64,000 nucleotides of DNA from Colius striatus (lineage: Eukaryota > Chordata > Aves > Coliiformes > Coliidae). Made by a program: the position numbers and the translations under genes. The stretch is from positions 32,529,031 through 32,593,030 of the forward strand of contig NC_084790.1 of assembly GCF_028858725.1 (NCBI RefSeq), read 5' to 3'. Shown in pieces: positions 13,497 through 24,940 of this stretch (its first letter is position 1; each line of letters starts with the position of its first letter). Below the pieces are notes generated by a model. It did not search any database, was not told the DNA's origin, and saw nothing but the letters and a program-made list of their open reading frames with translations.

Positions 13497-14501
13497 TGTC
13501 CTGATTTAGGCCCATCAGGGAACAAAAGACCATGATTAGCCTCAAGTACTGAAGAGGCTGAGAATTGCCAAAAGGCAGGGAGTGCTTAATTGCCACTAAA
13601 GGTTCAGGACAAAACAGACCAGGCTACTTGGCTTGGGGAAGAAAACAAAAAATAATTCAATGCAACATCAACTAATACATAACCTTAAAACCCCAAAACA
13701 TCACCAAAATAAAACAACTCAGAGCAATAGAACAACGAAGAGTCCGACCAGTCCTTCAAGAACACCTTCTTGCCACACCTCCCCTCTTCCCAGACTCAGA
13801 GCCCTGATCCTGGTTTTTACCGCCTCCCCTCCCGGCTCGGGAAGGGGGGGGGGGGGGGGGGGGGGGAGGTGTTAGGGTGTGTGCAGGAAGTAGGGGTTTC
13901 CGTCAGTCTATTCCCGATAGCTTTTGCAGTTTGTACCTCCCCAGGACAGATGGGCTCCGCACCCGTCCTCCCTGCAAGTCCGTGGGGTACCTCACACACA
14001 CGGCAGCCCTGCACAGGCGGCTCCGATGTGCATTTATCCCAAAGGCTGCAGCTCCCTTCTGCAGCGCGCAGGCTCTCCAGCACGGCCTGGGCCATGGCCG
14101 TCTCCTCACACAGTCCCTCGCCCGTTCCCACTCACTCACATGGAGCTGCTGGTGGCTCTCAGTCCTGCCATGGATCTCCATAGGTTGCAGGGGCACAGCT
14201 TGCATTCTCGCCACGGCTTGCAGAGGGGTCTCTGGTCTGGTGCTCCTCCTTCCTTCCTCCTTCCCTGGCTGAAGGGTCCGCGTGGTCACCTCCATCTTGT
14301 ATCACTCTTACACCTCCTGCCACCACTTCAAATTCCCGTCCCTAAAATAGTGATCACAGAGGCGCCAGATTGGCCCAACCAGGCCGGAGGTGGGTCTGAA
14401 CCCAGGAGCCGGGGGAGAGTCCACAAACTCTTTACCGGGTCTTCACTGCAACCCACTCCCCCTGTTGCCAAGCAAAAGCTGCTCCTTGCTAAACCAGGAC
14501 A
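13497..14501 (-). mobile_element. Solo LTR, ~1-kb family (copy 2), inserted in CR1
   Basis: It starts TGTCCTGATTTA and ends TAAACCAGGACA, and is flanked by a perfect 5-bp TSD, GGCAG, at 13492-13496 and 14502-14506. CR1 RT coding sequence continues on both sides. It matches 9160-10141 closely throughout. A striking difference is an uninterrupted run of 23 G at 13844-13866 where copy 1 has only a short G run. Frames of 104-211 codons here have no retroviral motifs and are chance products of GC-rich LTR sequence. Confidence 0.92.
13844..13866 (+). repeat. Homopolymer G(23)
   Basis: Twenty-three consecutive G residues lie inside the solo LTR at 13497-14501. Sister LTRs have short G/C runs at the same place, so this is an expansion within the LTR. 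It could form a G-quadruplex and is a likely site of length polymorphism or sequencing error. Confidence 0.9.
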
Positions 14502-15275
14502 GGCAGGGAGAAATCTAATGAAGTTCAACAAGGGCCAGTGTAGAGTCTTGCATCTGTGAAAGAAGAATCCCATTTACCAGTATAGGTTGGGGAATGAACT
14601 CTTAGAGAGTAGTGTAGGGGAAAGGGAGCTGGGGGTCTTGGTGGACAGCAGGATGACCATGAGCCAGAAATGTGCCCTCATGGCCAAGAAGGCCAATGGC
14701 ATCCTGGGGTGCATTAGAAGGGCTGTGGTTAGCAGGTCGAGAGGACTTCTCCTCCCCCTCTACTCTGCCCTCATGAGACTGCATCTGGAATATTGTGTCC
14801 AGTTCTGGGCTCCTCAGTTCAAGAAGGACAGGGAGCTGCTGGAAAGAGTTCAGCGCAGGGCCACAAAGATGATTAGAGGAGTGAAGTATCTTCTTTATGA
14901 TGAAAGGCTGAGGGAGCTGGGGCTGTTTAGCTTGGAGGAGACTGAGGGGTGACCACATTAATGTTTACAAATATGTAAAGGGTGTCAGGAGGATGGAGCC
15001 AGGCTGTTTTCAATGATGTCCAATGATAGGACAAGGGGCAACTTGTATAAACTGGATTTCCAAAGAAATACAAGAAAGAATTTCTTCATTGTGAGGGTGA
15101 CGAGGCACTGGAACAGGCTGCCCAGGTGGACTATTGAACCTCTTTCTCTGGAGACATTCAAAACCCACCTGGACGAGTTCCTCTGTGATCTACTCTAGGT
15201 GGTCCTGCTCTGGCAGGGGGGTTGGACTAGATGATCTTTCAAGGTCCCTTCCAACACTTAAGATTCTGTGATTCT

Positions 15276-16084
15276 ATTATCTCAACTCATTTGGTTCCAT
15301 GGTCTAATGATCCCTAAATATTCACCCCGATTCCAGATATACATGGGATTTATAATTTAATTTCTAAAGGTTAGTAAAGACAAAGATTACTTATTTTTCA
15401 GGATAATTTAATAAATAATTATGGGACAATCAATCTGTTCAAAGCAAAAGGAGTTATTAGGCCCAAAAAGTCTTTACTGATTAATATGGCACAGTGTTAT
15501 CTCACATACTAACAAGCAGGTGTAATGTAATTTAAATAACATGAACTCTGATATAAAATGAAGCATTTACTGAGGCAGAATGGGCAAAAAAATATCCTAC
15601 AATTTTGATAATATATGGAAACATTTCACAGCAAGTCTTTCAGGCAAGTTCTATATCAAATGCTTCACAAGCTGCTTTAACGAAAATCTTCTGAAGGGCA
15701 AAAAGGATCCGTTTTCATGTGAGGTTTGAAAAGTATGTAAAAGAATTTCACCAACATATGCTAACAAGCATATGCATTAGGGATTAAACAGGGGTATGAG
15801 GTCAGCTGGTCATAAAGTTCTAGCAGTTCCTGGCATTTTCTGTATTGCAAACCATTCTGTGAAAGTTAATGCACAAAGGTGTGTTCCCTGAAAGAATAGT
15901 ATTCATCATTGAACAATGCAGGTTAAGAATGAGATGACTCAGGCCTTGAACAGCAGTTGCACCAAGGGACAAGTCTGGAGCTGCAAACAAAATTGCATCA
16001 GTTCTTTGCCAAGATACCAGATGTTCCTGCTAAAAGATAAATACGAAAAAATTTTATCCAAAATTGGTACCTAACCTTCATATA
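15276..16084. other. Unique AT-rich DNA
   Basis: I see no gene or repeat signature in these 0.8 kb between two CR1 elements. Confidence 0.55.
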
Positions 16085-16357
16085 ATCATAGAATCACAGA
16101 ATCACAGAATGGCAGGGGTTGGAAGAGACCTCTAAAGGAGATTACACTCAGGAACACATACAGGTGGGTTTTGAAAACCTCCAGAGAAGAGTCATCTACA
16201 GATTCCCTGGGCAGCTTGTGCTATGGCTCCCTCACCCTTAAAGTAGTTTTTTCTTAGATTTAAGTGGAACTTTTTGTGTTCCAGCTTTTGTTCATTACCC
16301 TTAGTCCTATCACTGGACACTACAGAAAAAAGTTGCACCATCCTCTTGACATACCCC

Positions 16358-17514
16358 TGTAGTGGTTTTGCCTGGGTCAGGTATTGGTAGTGGGGGGAGC
16401 TACCAAACTTACTCCTTTAATCAAAGATCTGCCAGAAGCTTCCCCTGTAGCTGATAGGGCTAGCGCCAGTCAATTCTAAGATGGACCCCACAGCTGACCC
16501 AGGCCTGGCCCATTAGTAATGGAGGTAATGCCTCTGTGATTAACATATTTGAGAAGGAAAGGAAGTTGCTGCGCAGTTGCTAAACTGCAGCAGCAACAGG
16601 GAGGGAGAATGTGAAAACATCTCTGCAGACACCAAGGTCAGTGGAGAAGGAGGGGAAGGAGGTGCTTAGGCCCAGAAAGAAAGACTCCCCTGAGACACAT
16701 GGTGAGAATCATGGTGAGGTACCTGTCCCCCTGCAGTCCATGGAGGCCACCAGGGAGCAGAGCTCCACTTGCAGCTCATGGAGGACCCCATGCCAGAGTG
16801 AGTGGGTGCCCAAAGGAGGCTGTGATTCTGCGGGAAGCTCACCCTGCAGCAAGTTGCTGGCAGGACCTGGGAGCCCGTGAGAGGAGAGGAGCCCATATCA
16901 GAGCTGGTTTGCTGGCAGGACTTGTGATCCTGTGAGGAACCCAGGCTGGAGCAGCTTGTTCCTGAAGGACTGTTCTACCGGTGGGTGACCCATGTTGGAG
17001 CAGGGTGCGAGCAGCTGCCCCTGTAGGAGGCCCCATGCTGGAGCAGTTCATGGGGAACTGTAGCCCATGGGAAGGACCCATGCTGGAGAAGTTCATGAGG
17101 GACTGTCTACCGTGGGGAGGGACCTCACACTGTAGTAGTGGGAAGTGTGAGGAGGCCTCCTCCTGAGAAGAAGCAGCGGCAAAGTCCTTCTGTAATGAAC
17201 TGACGGCAACCCCCATCCCCCATCCCCTGCACCACTGAGGAGGAAAGAAGGGGAGTCCCAGGAAGAGGAAGGGGTTAGGAGAAGTGTAATAAGATTGAGT
17301 TTTATTTCTCATCTCCATGTTCTTATTGTTCCTTTAAAAAATCAGACCTTTTTCTCCCCACATTGAGTCTGTTTTGCCCGTAACACTAATTGCTGGGCTA
17401 TTTCTCTGTCCTTATTTCCACTCACAAACCTCTCGTTGTATTTTTCTCTCTGGTGTCCAGTTTTGGAGGGGGAGTGCTTTTATGACTTGGTGGACACCTG
17501 GGTAAACCACTACA
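16358..17514 (+). mobile_element. Solo LTR, TGTAGTGG family (copy 1)
   Basis: It starts TGTAGTGGTTTTGCC and ends GTAAACCACTACA, so TG...CA ends sit in a longer inverted repeat. Flanking 5-mers are ACCCC (16353-16357) and ACACC (17515-17519), a TSD with one mismatch. It matches 44386-45495 in reverse orientation. The R/U5-like end carries 'gagtctgttttgcccgtaa' and 'ctaattgctgggc', shared with the truncated LTR at the window's right edge. The U3 part contains about five decayed ~45-bp tandem units. No gag or pol adjoins it. Confidence 0.87.
16934..17130 (+). repeat. ~45-bp tandem units in LTR U3
   Basis: A recurring block 'gacccatgctggagcag' starts at about 16938, 16986, 17030, 17075 and 17121, giving a period of roughly 45 bp. 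Units are diverged from each other. Tandem U3 blocks like this are known in retroviral LTRs as enhancer repeats, but function here is unproven. Confidence 0.7.
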
Positions 17515-17805
17515 ACACCTTTGAAATACATGTAAGTATTAATGAGATCCCACCTCACGTTGTTCTTCTTCACCAGGCTGAACAGTCCCAAGTCCCCCAG
17601 CTTATTAGAAAGATGCTCCAGATGTCCCCTGATAATCTTGGTGTTCCTGCACTAGATTCTCTCCCTTTCCCTTTTCTGCTGGAGAGCCCAAAACTGGACA
17701 CAGTACTCCAGACGAGGCCTCACCAGGGCAGAGTAGAGGGGGAAGAGAACCTCCCTTGACCTGCTGGATACGCCCTTCTTGATGCATCCCAGGATGCCAC
17801 TGGCC

Positions 17806-20800
17806 AATATCTGCATTCCACAGAGGAGAAAATTGAAACAACTTGGTAAAGAAGTGTCTTCACCGCTGAGCTCTTACAGATTCATTTTTAGTTAATATTA
17901 ACTGCTGGGATAAAGAGAAGAAACACTTCATCCTATGCAATTCCAAGGCTTGTGAGATTCAATTATGATGAATTTTGCTCAATACTACAAATGTTTTCCT
18001 TCCTTTCCTTACCTAATATTTTTAATAGAAAAAATTAAAGAAAAATAAATAAACCTCCCAAAATGAAGAGTAAATTCCCAGCAGAAAACACAATTTCTGT
18101 CTGTCCAACTAATATGGAATTAGATGTTGTCTTCAGAGTTTTGCCAGTGTTTGCACACATGTCTCAGAACTCCTATAAGATAAGCACTTGGCTTTGTTTT
18201 TCCATATCTGAATGGTAAGAAACCTGATTTTTTTCTGGCAATATCCACAGAAAAGTTTTTGCTAGTACAATCTTTTCAGATTAGTGGTGGTTTATTTGCT
18301 GTGAAACAATAAGGCTGCAAGACCTGGTAACAGTGATGCCAGTTCACGAAAGACATACAGTTGACCACAAACTTAATAAAGTACAAGCACATCCTTAAGT
18401 TCCAATTCATATCCACTGATTTCATTGTGAATGTTTACACTATGTTCTGCTCCATGTGAGCAGAGCAGGGTTTCTCAGCTCCTATTCTATCTTGAACATT
18501 TGAATGGAAATAAATGAGGTTAACAAAGTACTTGCCATGCCTCAATCAGAGCTAAAAGCAGAGAATGAGAGTCAAGACTCCTACTGTGTTGGTGGCCTGC
18601 CACCTGGATTCATTTGCAGGTGCAAGCTAGAGGTCAGGGGTCACTGAAATGAACACAGGAAAAGGAACAAGTATAGACTTGATACAGTGCAACACTGTGA
18701 GAGATCACCATACTGGCACTGTCAGCATAGACAGTCCAGTTGTCCTGGGGTCCCAGACTTTTATCTTTAAGACAGCACAAGCTGGCACACTTGGCTATCC
18801 TTGAAGCCCAGGAAGCTGCTTGTACCAGGCAAGAAGGAGTAAAACGCATGGTGGACACTAATGTACACATCACAAATCAGCATACAGAACCTGGAGAGGT
18901 GCTTAGAAACAGTCTTTCTGTGACTGCGTCTCCCCATTCTTTCATTCTGGATAAGCATTAATGGCAGCAAAGAAATCAGGGGAAAAAAAGCCTAAACAGT
19001 GGATGCATTTGCTTTTGTGATTATTCTTTTTTAACAGAGCATGTAACCGTGTACATTCTCAGCCTACATCTCTACTGTTTGCAACAGACATTAGTCCCCT
19101 TATCAGCATTTGTAAACAAAAGGCATATGTTTCCATTTTTCAGGCAGAAAATGCACTTGGCTTTTTCATGTGCTTCAAGTTGTAGATTATGCAATGGTTG
19201 GCAGAAGAGTATTCATAAAGACCTTTTAAGTATAATTTAAAGTCAAGATAACTAATATCAAGTATTTAGAGATTAAATTCATGCCCTAGATGAAATGTCC
19301 TTAGCGAAGTATGTGACATGTTTTATGTCCTTACTTGTTGGTTTTTATCCTGGCCATCAGCCAGTGAATCATCGAGCTATTATCAAAGTCAGTGTCCAGG
19401 TAAGTATGATACAGAAACAAAGCTATTTCACAACACTTCAGCATATACAATACAGCCAGGTGAAAAGAAAATAAAAGAAAAATCTGTTCTGGGTGCTGTG
19501 TAACGCATTATAATCAAAACATGTATCCTTAATTAGCATGCAAAAGAATTGGAGAAGCAAAATACTACTTGAATGTCTTGGTCTCTGTCTCTATGAAATA
19601 GAAGCAAAACTATAACATCCACTCTTCCCACCCCAATTTCAAACTGGTACTGGCTATAATGCCCATTTCAGACATTTCCAGGAAAGATGACATTTTCAGG
19701 AAAAAAAAGTCTGGCTTGTTTTGAAACAATAAGAGCTTGACATTTTGTGTAAAATACCAATATCAATTTACACAGAGTTTTAAAGTGCAAACTGCATCTG
19801 AACATCTTCTTTTGACTTTAGTCCACATGTAGACAAACAAGAAAGCAGTGTGTGGTTCAAAAGTCTCTGATATTTAAGTACATAAAAAGATTTTAAAATA
19901 TTTAATTCTTCCCTGCTACTTAGAGCAGTGGAAATACATTACTTGATTTTTTTATTCCACTGATAGAACATCCAGCATAGGGGAGCTTGGGAGAATTACA
20001 GTGAAAGGTTTCAGTGAACATATATGTAAATCTTGTCTTCTCGAAATCCTTCTGCAACTGTTTTGGCTGCTTTTAAATACATGAGTAGAGCCAAGGAAAC
20101 AGATGAAACTTCAAACTAAAGAAATTGTGCCAGGTAATTATCTCAGTGTCATCACTTATATACTTAGTAGCAAAGCCTTTGCAAGAATGTTTGCACTGAG
20201 CTTTCTTTGAAATTGCCTTCAGTCACTTTCTTGGCAAATCTTGGTGTTATTGCTGTCTACAAAAGCTTATCAGACAAGTATCTCATGTAATAATTTATGG
20301 TGGCCTTCGAAACTTTCATTATTGACAATGCACTGCTCTCCCACTGAGTCTGTTTCATCATTATGTTGAACTTCACAAAACATTATAAATCACTGCATTA
20401 CCAACCTGTCATAGACCATTTGTATAGATTTTTCTTTAATTTTCTAAACCAAGATATTTAAACACACTTACTTCAGATTTAATGAATTATTAGAAATTAC
20501 CATTCCTAGGTCCCTCAGTCATTTCCTTTGTTAAATTATGTGTTGGGCAAAAACAAAGAAAATCCAACCAAAGTGATTCCTAAATGAAAAATGAAATTAC
20601 AAACGAACAATGAAGTACATAGTCCATGCTGGACTGTAGTCCAAAGTGTTTAGTAAAATTCAAACCAATCTAAATATTGTTGCCTCTCTGACAATTGTGG
20701 TCTTTATGTTTACACAAAATAGTATGTATCTCCAGAGATTGTATTAGAGATTTTCAGCAGCACAAATTAGAAGATATAAGGCAAGTGGCAAAAACAAACA

Positions 20801-21726
20801 AAATTTCTCAATGGTAGGGCCAAACCAGTATTGATTTCATTTAAAGCCTTGACCTGAACTTGTTCCAGAGCTCTGAGTGTTGCATACAACATCTTTGCAG
20901 GACCAACTTGCACAGTATGGTGGGAGATTTTTCAGTTCTCTCCCATATCCATGAATAGTATCCAATATTAGCAATAAAACTTTTAGCCCTCACCAAGATA
21001 TTTATAGCTCAACCTCTCTTTTATTTTTTTCTCTGAGTGCTTTAGTATTTCTATCTAAACTAGGTCTTACAGGTGTATCTTAAGTAGCTGTCATTGTATG
21101 TGTATTGTGGTTACCTGAACATTCTGAATATATGATTTCATAAATTACAGGGAAAACATTTTGAAATTATAATTTGAAAAAAAAATCAATGATAACATTT
21201 ACCTAAAGAAATTACTTGTCTTGACATTGATACTCACAATAGGACACATACAGAGAAAGGTACTCAGTAATACCTAGTCCAGGATTTACACTGTTGGGGA
21301 ACGAGTCTTTAGAGAAAGGCACATGATGAAACTTGACAGATTTCCATTCCACATTTCTCTTCAGTTCACTCAGCAAAGCTATTGTAAATCTTTCAGCAGA
21401 CAGTTGAGGAACTATTAACAGCATCTTCTTATGTTCCTAAAGAGCCATGGATGATTTAGCCACCTGGAAGGACACAATACTTTTAGTACCCAGAAGGTTG
21501 TAGTTTAGTGGTGGTGATGGAAGAGAGAAGCAAGAGAGAATAAAGCATCCTCAAAATCTTCAGCAAGAATTATCAGGTGGGTAACAATCAAAGAAGATAT
21601 TTTATCAAGGAGTCTGTTCTATGAGAGAGCCATTCACTTGTTTTACTGTATGACTAGGGCACTTCAATGCTGAAATATATTAGACTTAGTTAACTTGGAG
21701 AGTCTGATGTGTTTCTGTGAAACCAC
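17806..21726. other. Unique AT-rich intergenic DNA
   Basis: I see no CR1 tail, LTR or coding exon in these 3.9 kb. Open frames are all under 80 codons and none is recognisable. It is treated as single-copy intergenic sequence. Confidence 0.6.
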
Positions 21727-22122
21727 TGTCCTGGGTTTGCCTGGGAAAGGGTTAATTCTCACAAGATGCCACAAGAGCCCTCTACAGGCTATTCCATAGC
21801 ATACTGACATCACACAGCATTTCATGATCAGCTGCTGGGGCAGCAGCATGGGAACTGCAGCTGTTCTGTCAAGACAGAGCATTGGGCTCTGGGCAGTGAG
21901 CAGTGAGCAGTGACACTGGGCATTGGTTGCTTTGTGTGTTCCTTTACTGCTGTTGTGGCTGTTTGTTTTCTCCTTGTGCTGTTCCATTAAATTGCCTTTA
22001 TCTCAACCCACAATGTTTTACCTTTTTCCTTCTATTTCCTCTTCCCATCCTGCCAAGGTGGGGAGCATTGGGAATGTGGCTACACGGTCTCGGTGTTGCC
22101 AGCTGGGTTTAAACCATAGCCA
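21727..22122 (+). mobile_element. Short solo LTR or LTR remnant (~396 bp)
   Basis: It begins TGTCCTGGGTTTGCC and ends near 'GGGTTTAAACCATAGCCA'. Inside are the landmark 'ctattccatagcatactgacatcac', an ATTAAA poly(A) signal near 21988 followed by 'tgcctttatctcaacccac', and a 'cttcccatcctgcc' stretch, as in the other LTR 3' halves here. The flanks ACCAC and CCCAT do not form a convincing TSD, so the right border is approximate. Confidence 0.72.
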
Positions 22123-22301
22123 CCCATGCCATCAAAAATACATGGTTACAGGAAACATTTCACCTTCTCAGCTTTTGTAGTTTTATTCTTGTATTTAATA
22201 AGATAACAGTGATTTGTGATACATTGTTAAATGCAGCTTTTAAAAATTACAGACTTAGCTGGTATAGTCAAGTGTCATTGAAAAGCTTTAACAGAACAGT
22301 T

Positions 22302-24940
22302 CATAAATAGTAGGGTTGGAAGGGATCTTTAGAGATCATCTAGTCCAAGGCCCTAGACCAGGTAGCATAGGAACAAGTCCAGGCAGGTCTTGAAAAACTC
22401 CAAGGAAGGAGACTCCACAACCCCTCTGGGCAGCCTATTCCAATGCTCCATCACTCTCACAGTAAAATAGGTTTTTCTTATATTTAAGTGGAATTTTTTG
22501 TGTTCCAGCTCAATCTCATTACCCCTTGTCCTCTTGCAAGAAACAATAGAAAAAAGGGATGTCCCAACCTCCTAACAAACACCATTTAGATATCTGTAAA
22601 TAGTAATGAGATTCCCCCATCAGTTTCCTCTTCTCCAGACTAAACAGCTGCAGTTCCCACAGCCTTTCATATAAGAGATGTTCCAGTCCCCTGATCATCT
22701 TGGTGGCCCTGTGCTGGACTCTCTCCAGAAGTTCTCTGTCCCTCTTGAGCTGAACAACCCAGAACTGGACACAGGACTCCAGATGAGGCCTCACCAGGAC
22801 AGAGTAGAGAGGGAGCAGAACCTCCCTGCTTAACCTGCTGGCCACACTCTTCTTTATGCATCCCAGGATGCCATTGGCCTTCTTGGCCACAAGGGCACAT
22901 TGCTGGATCGTGTTCAGTTTAATATCAATCAGGACTCCCAGTTTAATATCAATCAGGTCTCTCTCTGCAGAGATGCTCTTCAGCAGGTCAATCCCCAGCC
23001 TGGACTGGTGCATGGGATTGTTCCTTCCCAGGTGCAGGACTCTGCACTTGTCCTTGTTGAACCTCAGGAGGTTCCTCTCTGCCCAACTCTCAAGCTGGTC
23101 GAGATCTTGCTGAATGGCAGCACAGACTTCTGGGGAATCAGCCAGCCATCCCAGTTTGGCGTCATCAGCAAACTTGCTAAGGGTACACTCATCTCTGACA
23201 TCATCCAGGTCATTGATGAAGATGTTGAACAAGATCAGCCACAGAATCCATCCCTGTGGAACTCCACTGGCCACAGGCCTCCAACTCAATTCTGTGCCAT
23301 TGATCACCACCCTCTGGGCTCTGTCATTCAGCCAGCTCTTGGTCCACCTCACTGTCCACTCATCCAAGCCACAGTGCTTGAGCTTTCTGATGAGGATGTT
23401 ATGGGAGACAGTGTCAAAAGCCTTTCTAAAGTCAAGGTAGATGATATTCACTGCTCTCCCCTCATCTAGCCAGCTGGTTATACACTCATAGAAAGCTATC
23501 AGGTTGGTCAAACAGGATTTCCCCTTGATGAATCCATGTTTAGTGATAACATTCAGAGTGAGTTATTCCATCACCTTTCCAGGGATGTAGGCGAGGCTGA
23601 CTAGCCTGTAGTTTCCTAGATCATCCTTCCTGCACTTTTTGAAGACTGGAGTGACATTGGCCTTTCTCTGGTCCTCAGGCACCTCACGTGTCCTCCATGA
23701 TTGTTCAAAAATAATGGAGAGAGGCTTAGCAATCACATCAGCCAGCTCCCTCAGCATCCTATCAGGACCCATTAACTTATGGGCCTTAAGCTTTGTAAAC
23801 AAGTCTTTATCCTCTTCCACCATGGGCAAGTCCTCTGTTATCCAGGCCGTCCTTCTCTCCTGGATGGACTGGGCTTCCTGAGGGCTGGCCTTGGCCGTAA
23901 AGACTGAAGCAAGGAAGGCATTCAGTCCTTTGGCCTTCTCTGCATCCTCAGACACCAGGGCACCCTCAGCGTTTAGCAGTGGGCCCACATTACTCCTCAA
24001 CATCCTTCTGCTGCTGATGTGCTTGAAAAATGCCTTATTACTGTCCTTAACTTCCCTGGCTAAATTTAATTCTAGAAGGGCTCTTGCCTTCCTAGTTGCA
24101 CCCCTGTATGCCCTGGCAATGTTGCTATACTCTTCCCAAGAAGTCAGCCCCTGTTTCCACCTCTCATAGATGGCTACTTTCTGCCTGAGTTGTCCCAGCA
24201 GATACTTGCTCATCCATGGAGGCCTCCTACCTCCTTTTCCTCCTTTCTTGGGGCACACTGATCCTGGGCTTGGAGGAAGTGGTGCTTGAAGATTAACCAT
24301 CTCTCTTGGACACTCTACCTCCTAGAATCTTATCCCCTGAGATCTGTCCAAGCAGGTCTTTGGAAAGGCCAAAGTCGGCTTGCCTGAAATCCAGGGTCAC
24401 AGTCCTGCTTTGTGTCCTGCCTCTTCCACACAGGATCTTGAACTCTACCATCTCTGCAGCCGAAGTTGCCTCCAACCTTCACATCCCCAAGCAGGCCCTC
24501 CTTATTTGTCAGTACCAGGTCCAGCAGCACACCCCTCCTTGTTGGTTCCTCGATCATCTGCAACAGGAAGTTGTCATCAACAATCTGTAGGAACCTCCTG
24601 GACTGCGTGCACTTGGCTGTGTGGCTTTGCCAGCAGATATCGGGGTGGTTGAAGTCCCCCATGAGGACCAGGGACTGTGATCATGAGGCAGCTCTCAGCT
24701 GTTTGTAGAAGGCCTCATCCACTTCCTCTTCTTGATAAGGTGTCTGTAGCAAACTCCTACAACAATATTGCCTGCCATGCCCTGCCTATTAATTTTTACA
24801 CATAAGCACTCAACCTGCCCCTCATCCCCAATCAAGCACAGTTCAGTACACATTAATTGTTCCCTTACAGAGAGAGCAACTCCACCTCCTTCCCTTGTCA
24901 GGCTGTCCATCCCAAACAATACATAATTATCCAAGACCAT
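22302..24940 (-). mobile_element. CR1 LINE, 2.6 kb, 5'-truncated in EN
   Basis: This is the best-preserved CR1 in the window. On the minus strand it runs from inside the endonuclease domain (24940) through RT and thumb to the 3' UTR, ending at about 22302 with a shortened terminal octamer array. The ORF2 content is described separately. It shares a 309-bp stretch (23033-23341) that appears identical by eye with the CR1 at 37611-38937. Confidence 0.92.
22519..24940 (-). pseudogene. CR1 ORF2 (EN+RT) pseudogene
   Basis: The endonuclease part spans about 24330-24940 and keeps 'MGDFNHPDICW', an EN catalytic block. The usual Ser-Asp-His block near its end reads 'GCRDG', so the catalytic His is missing. 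The linker and RT amino-terminal half are open at 23563-24300 (245 codons, including 'EVPEDQRKANVTPVFKK'). The RT core and thumb are open at 22519-23511 (330 codons): motif A YLDF at residues 25-28, PQG at 85-87 followed by an atypical W-I-L-W, and the catalytic FADD at 114-117. A 24-bp in-frame tandem duplication (22915-22962) repeats 'LIDIKL'. Frame breaks near 23540, 24300 and 24690 make it non-functional. Confidence 0.9.

Larger units (their letters stand above)
11436..14952 (+). pseudogene. CR1 ORF2 (EN C-term + RT) pseudogene
   Basis: CR1 ORF2 encodes an apurinic-like endonuclease and a reverse transcriptase that carry out target-primed reverse transcription. Decayed EN C-terminal sequence is followed by the EN-RT linker at about 11927-12181. 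The RT amino-terminal half lies at 12084-12512 and ends in a stop inside a run that in sister copies continues into the conserved 'QGFTKGKSCLT' segment. Motif A (F-S-K-T-F-D-T) lies near 12620. After the first LTR, the frame at 13268-13504 carries 'VPQGSVLG' and the catalytic FADD (residues 46-49). After the second LTR, the thumb region is open at 14587-14952, including '[13 protein letters not shown]' and '[19 protein letters not shown]'. At least one frameshift and several stops add to the insertions. Confidence 0.88.
11436..15275 (+). mobile_element. Long 5'-truncated CR1 LINE, interrupted by two LTRs
   Basis: Once the two LTR inserts (about 12680-13209 and 13497-14501) are set aside, the remainder reads as one CR1 from the C-terminal part of the endonuclease domain, through the reverse transcriptase, to the 3' UTR and terminal octamers near 15260-15275. 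The 5' limit is set by homology with the EN-RT linker of the CR1 at 22302-24940. The second LTR has a clean 5-bp TSD inside the CR1, which shows the CR1 was there first. It is non-functional because of frameshifts, stops and insertions. Confidence 0.88.
16085..17805 (-). mobile_element. CR1 LINE fragment split by a solo LTR
   Basis: The minus-strand 3' end is marked by repeated ATCATAGAATCACAGAATC at 16085-16110. CR1 3' UTR sequence runs to 16357, is interrupted by the LTR at 16358-17514, and resumes at 17515. It continues through the reversed thumb-coding region ('cacagtactccagacgaggcctcacc' type text) and stops at about 17805. The two halves align without gap to a continuous CR1 apart from a 5-bp duplication. 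Confidence 0.88.

Noticed and set aside
13924..14559. 211-codon open frame on the plus strand
   Set aside because: It runs from the solo LTR at 13497-14501 into CR1 sequence across the TSD, so it cannot be a real gene.
16934..17130. CRISPR-like regular repeats
   Set aside because: The repeats are diverged, directly adjoining and inside a eukaryotic LTR; there are no unique spacers or cas genes, and the DNA is vertebrate.
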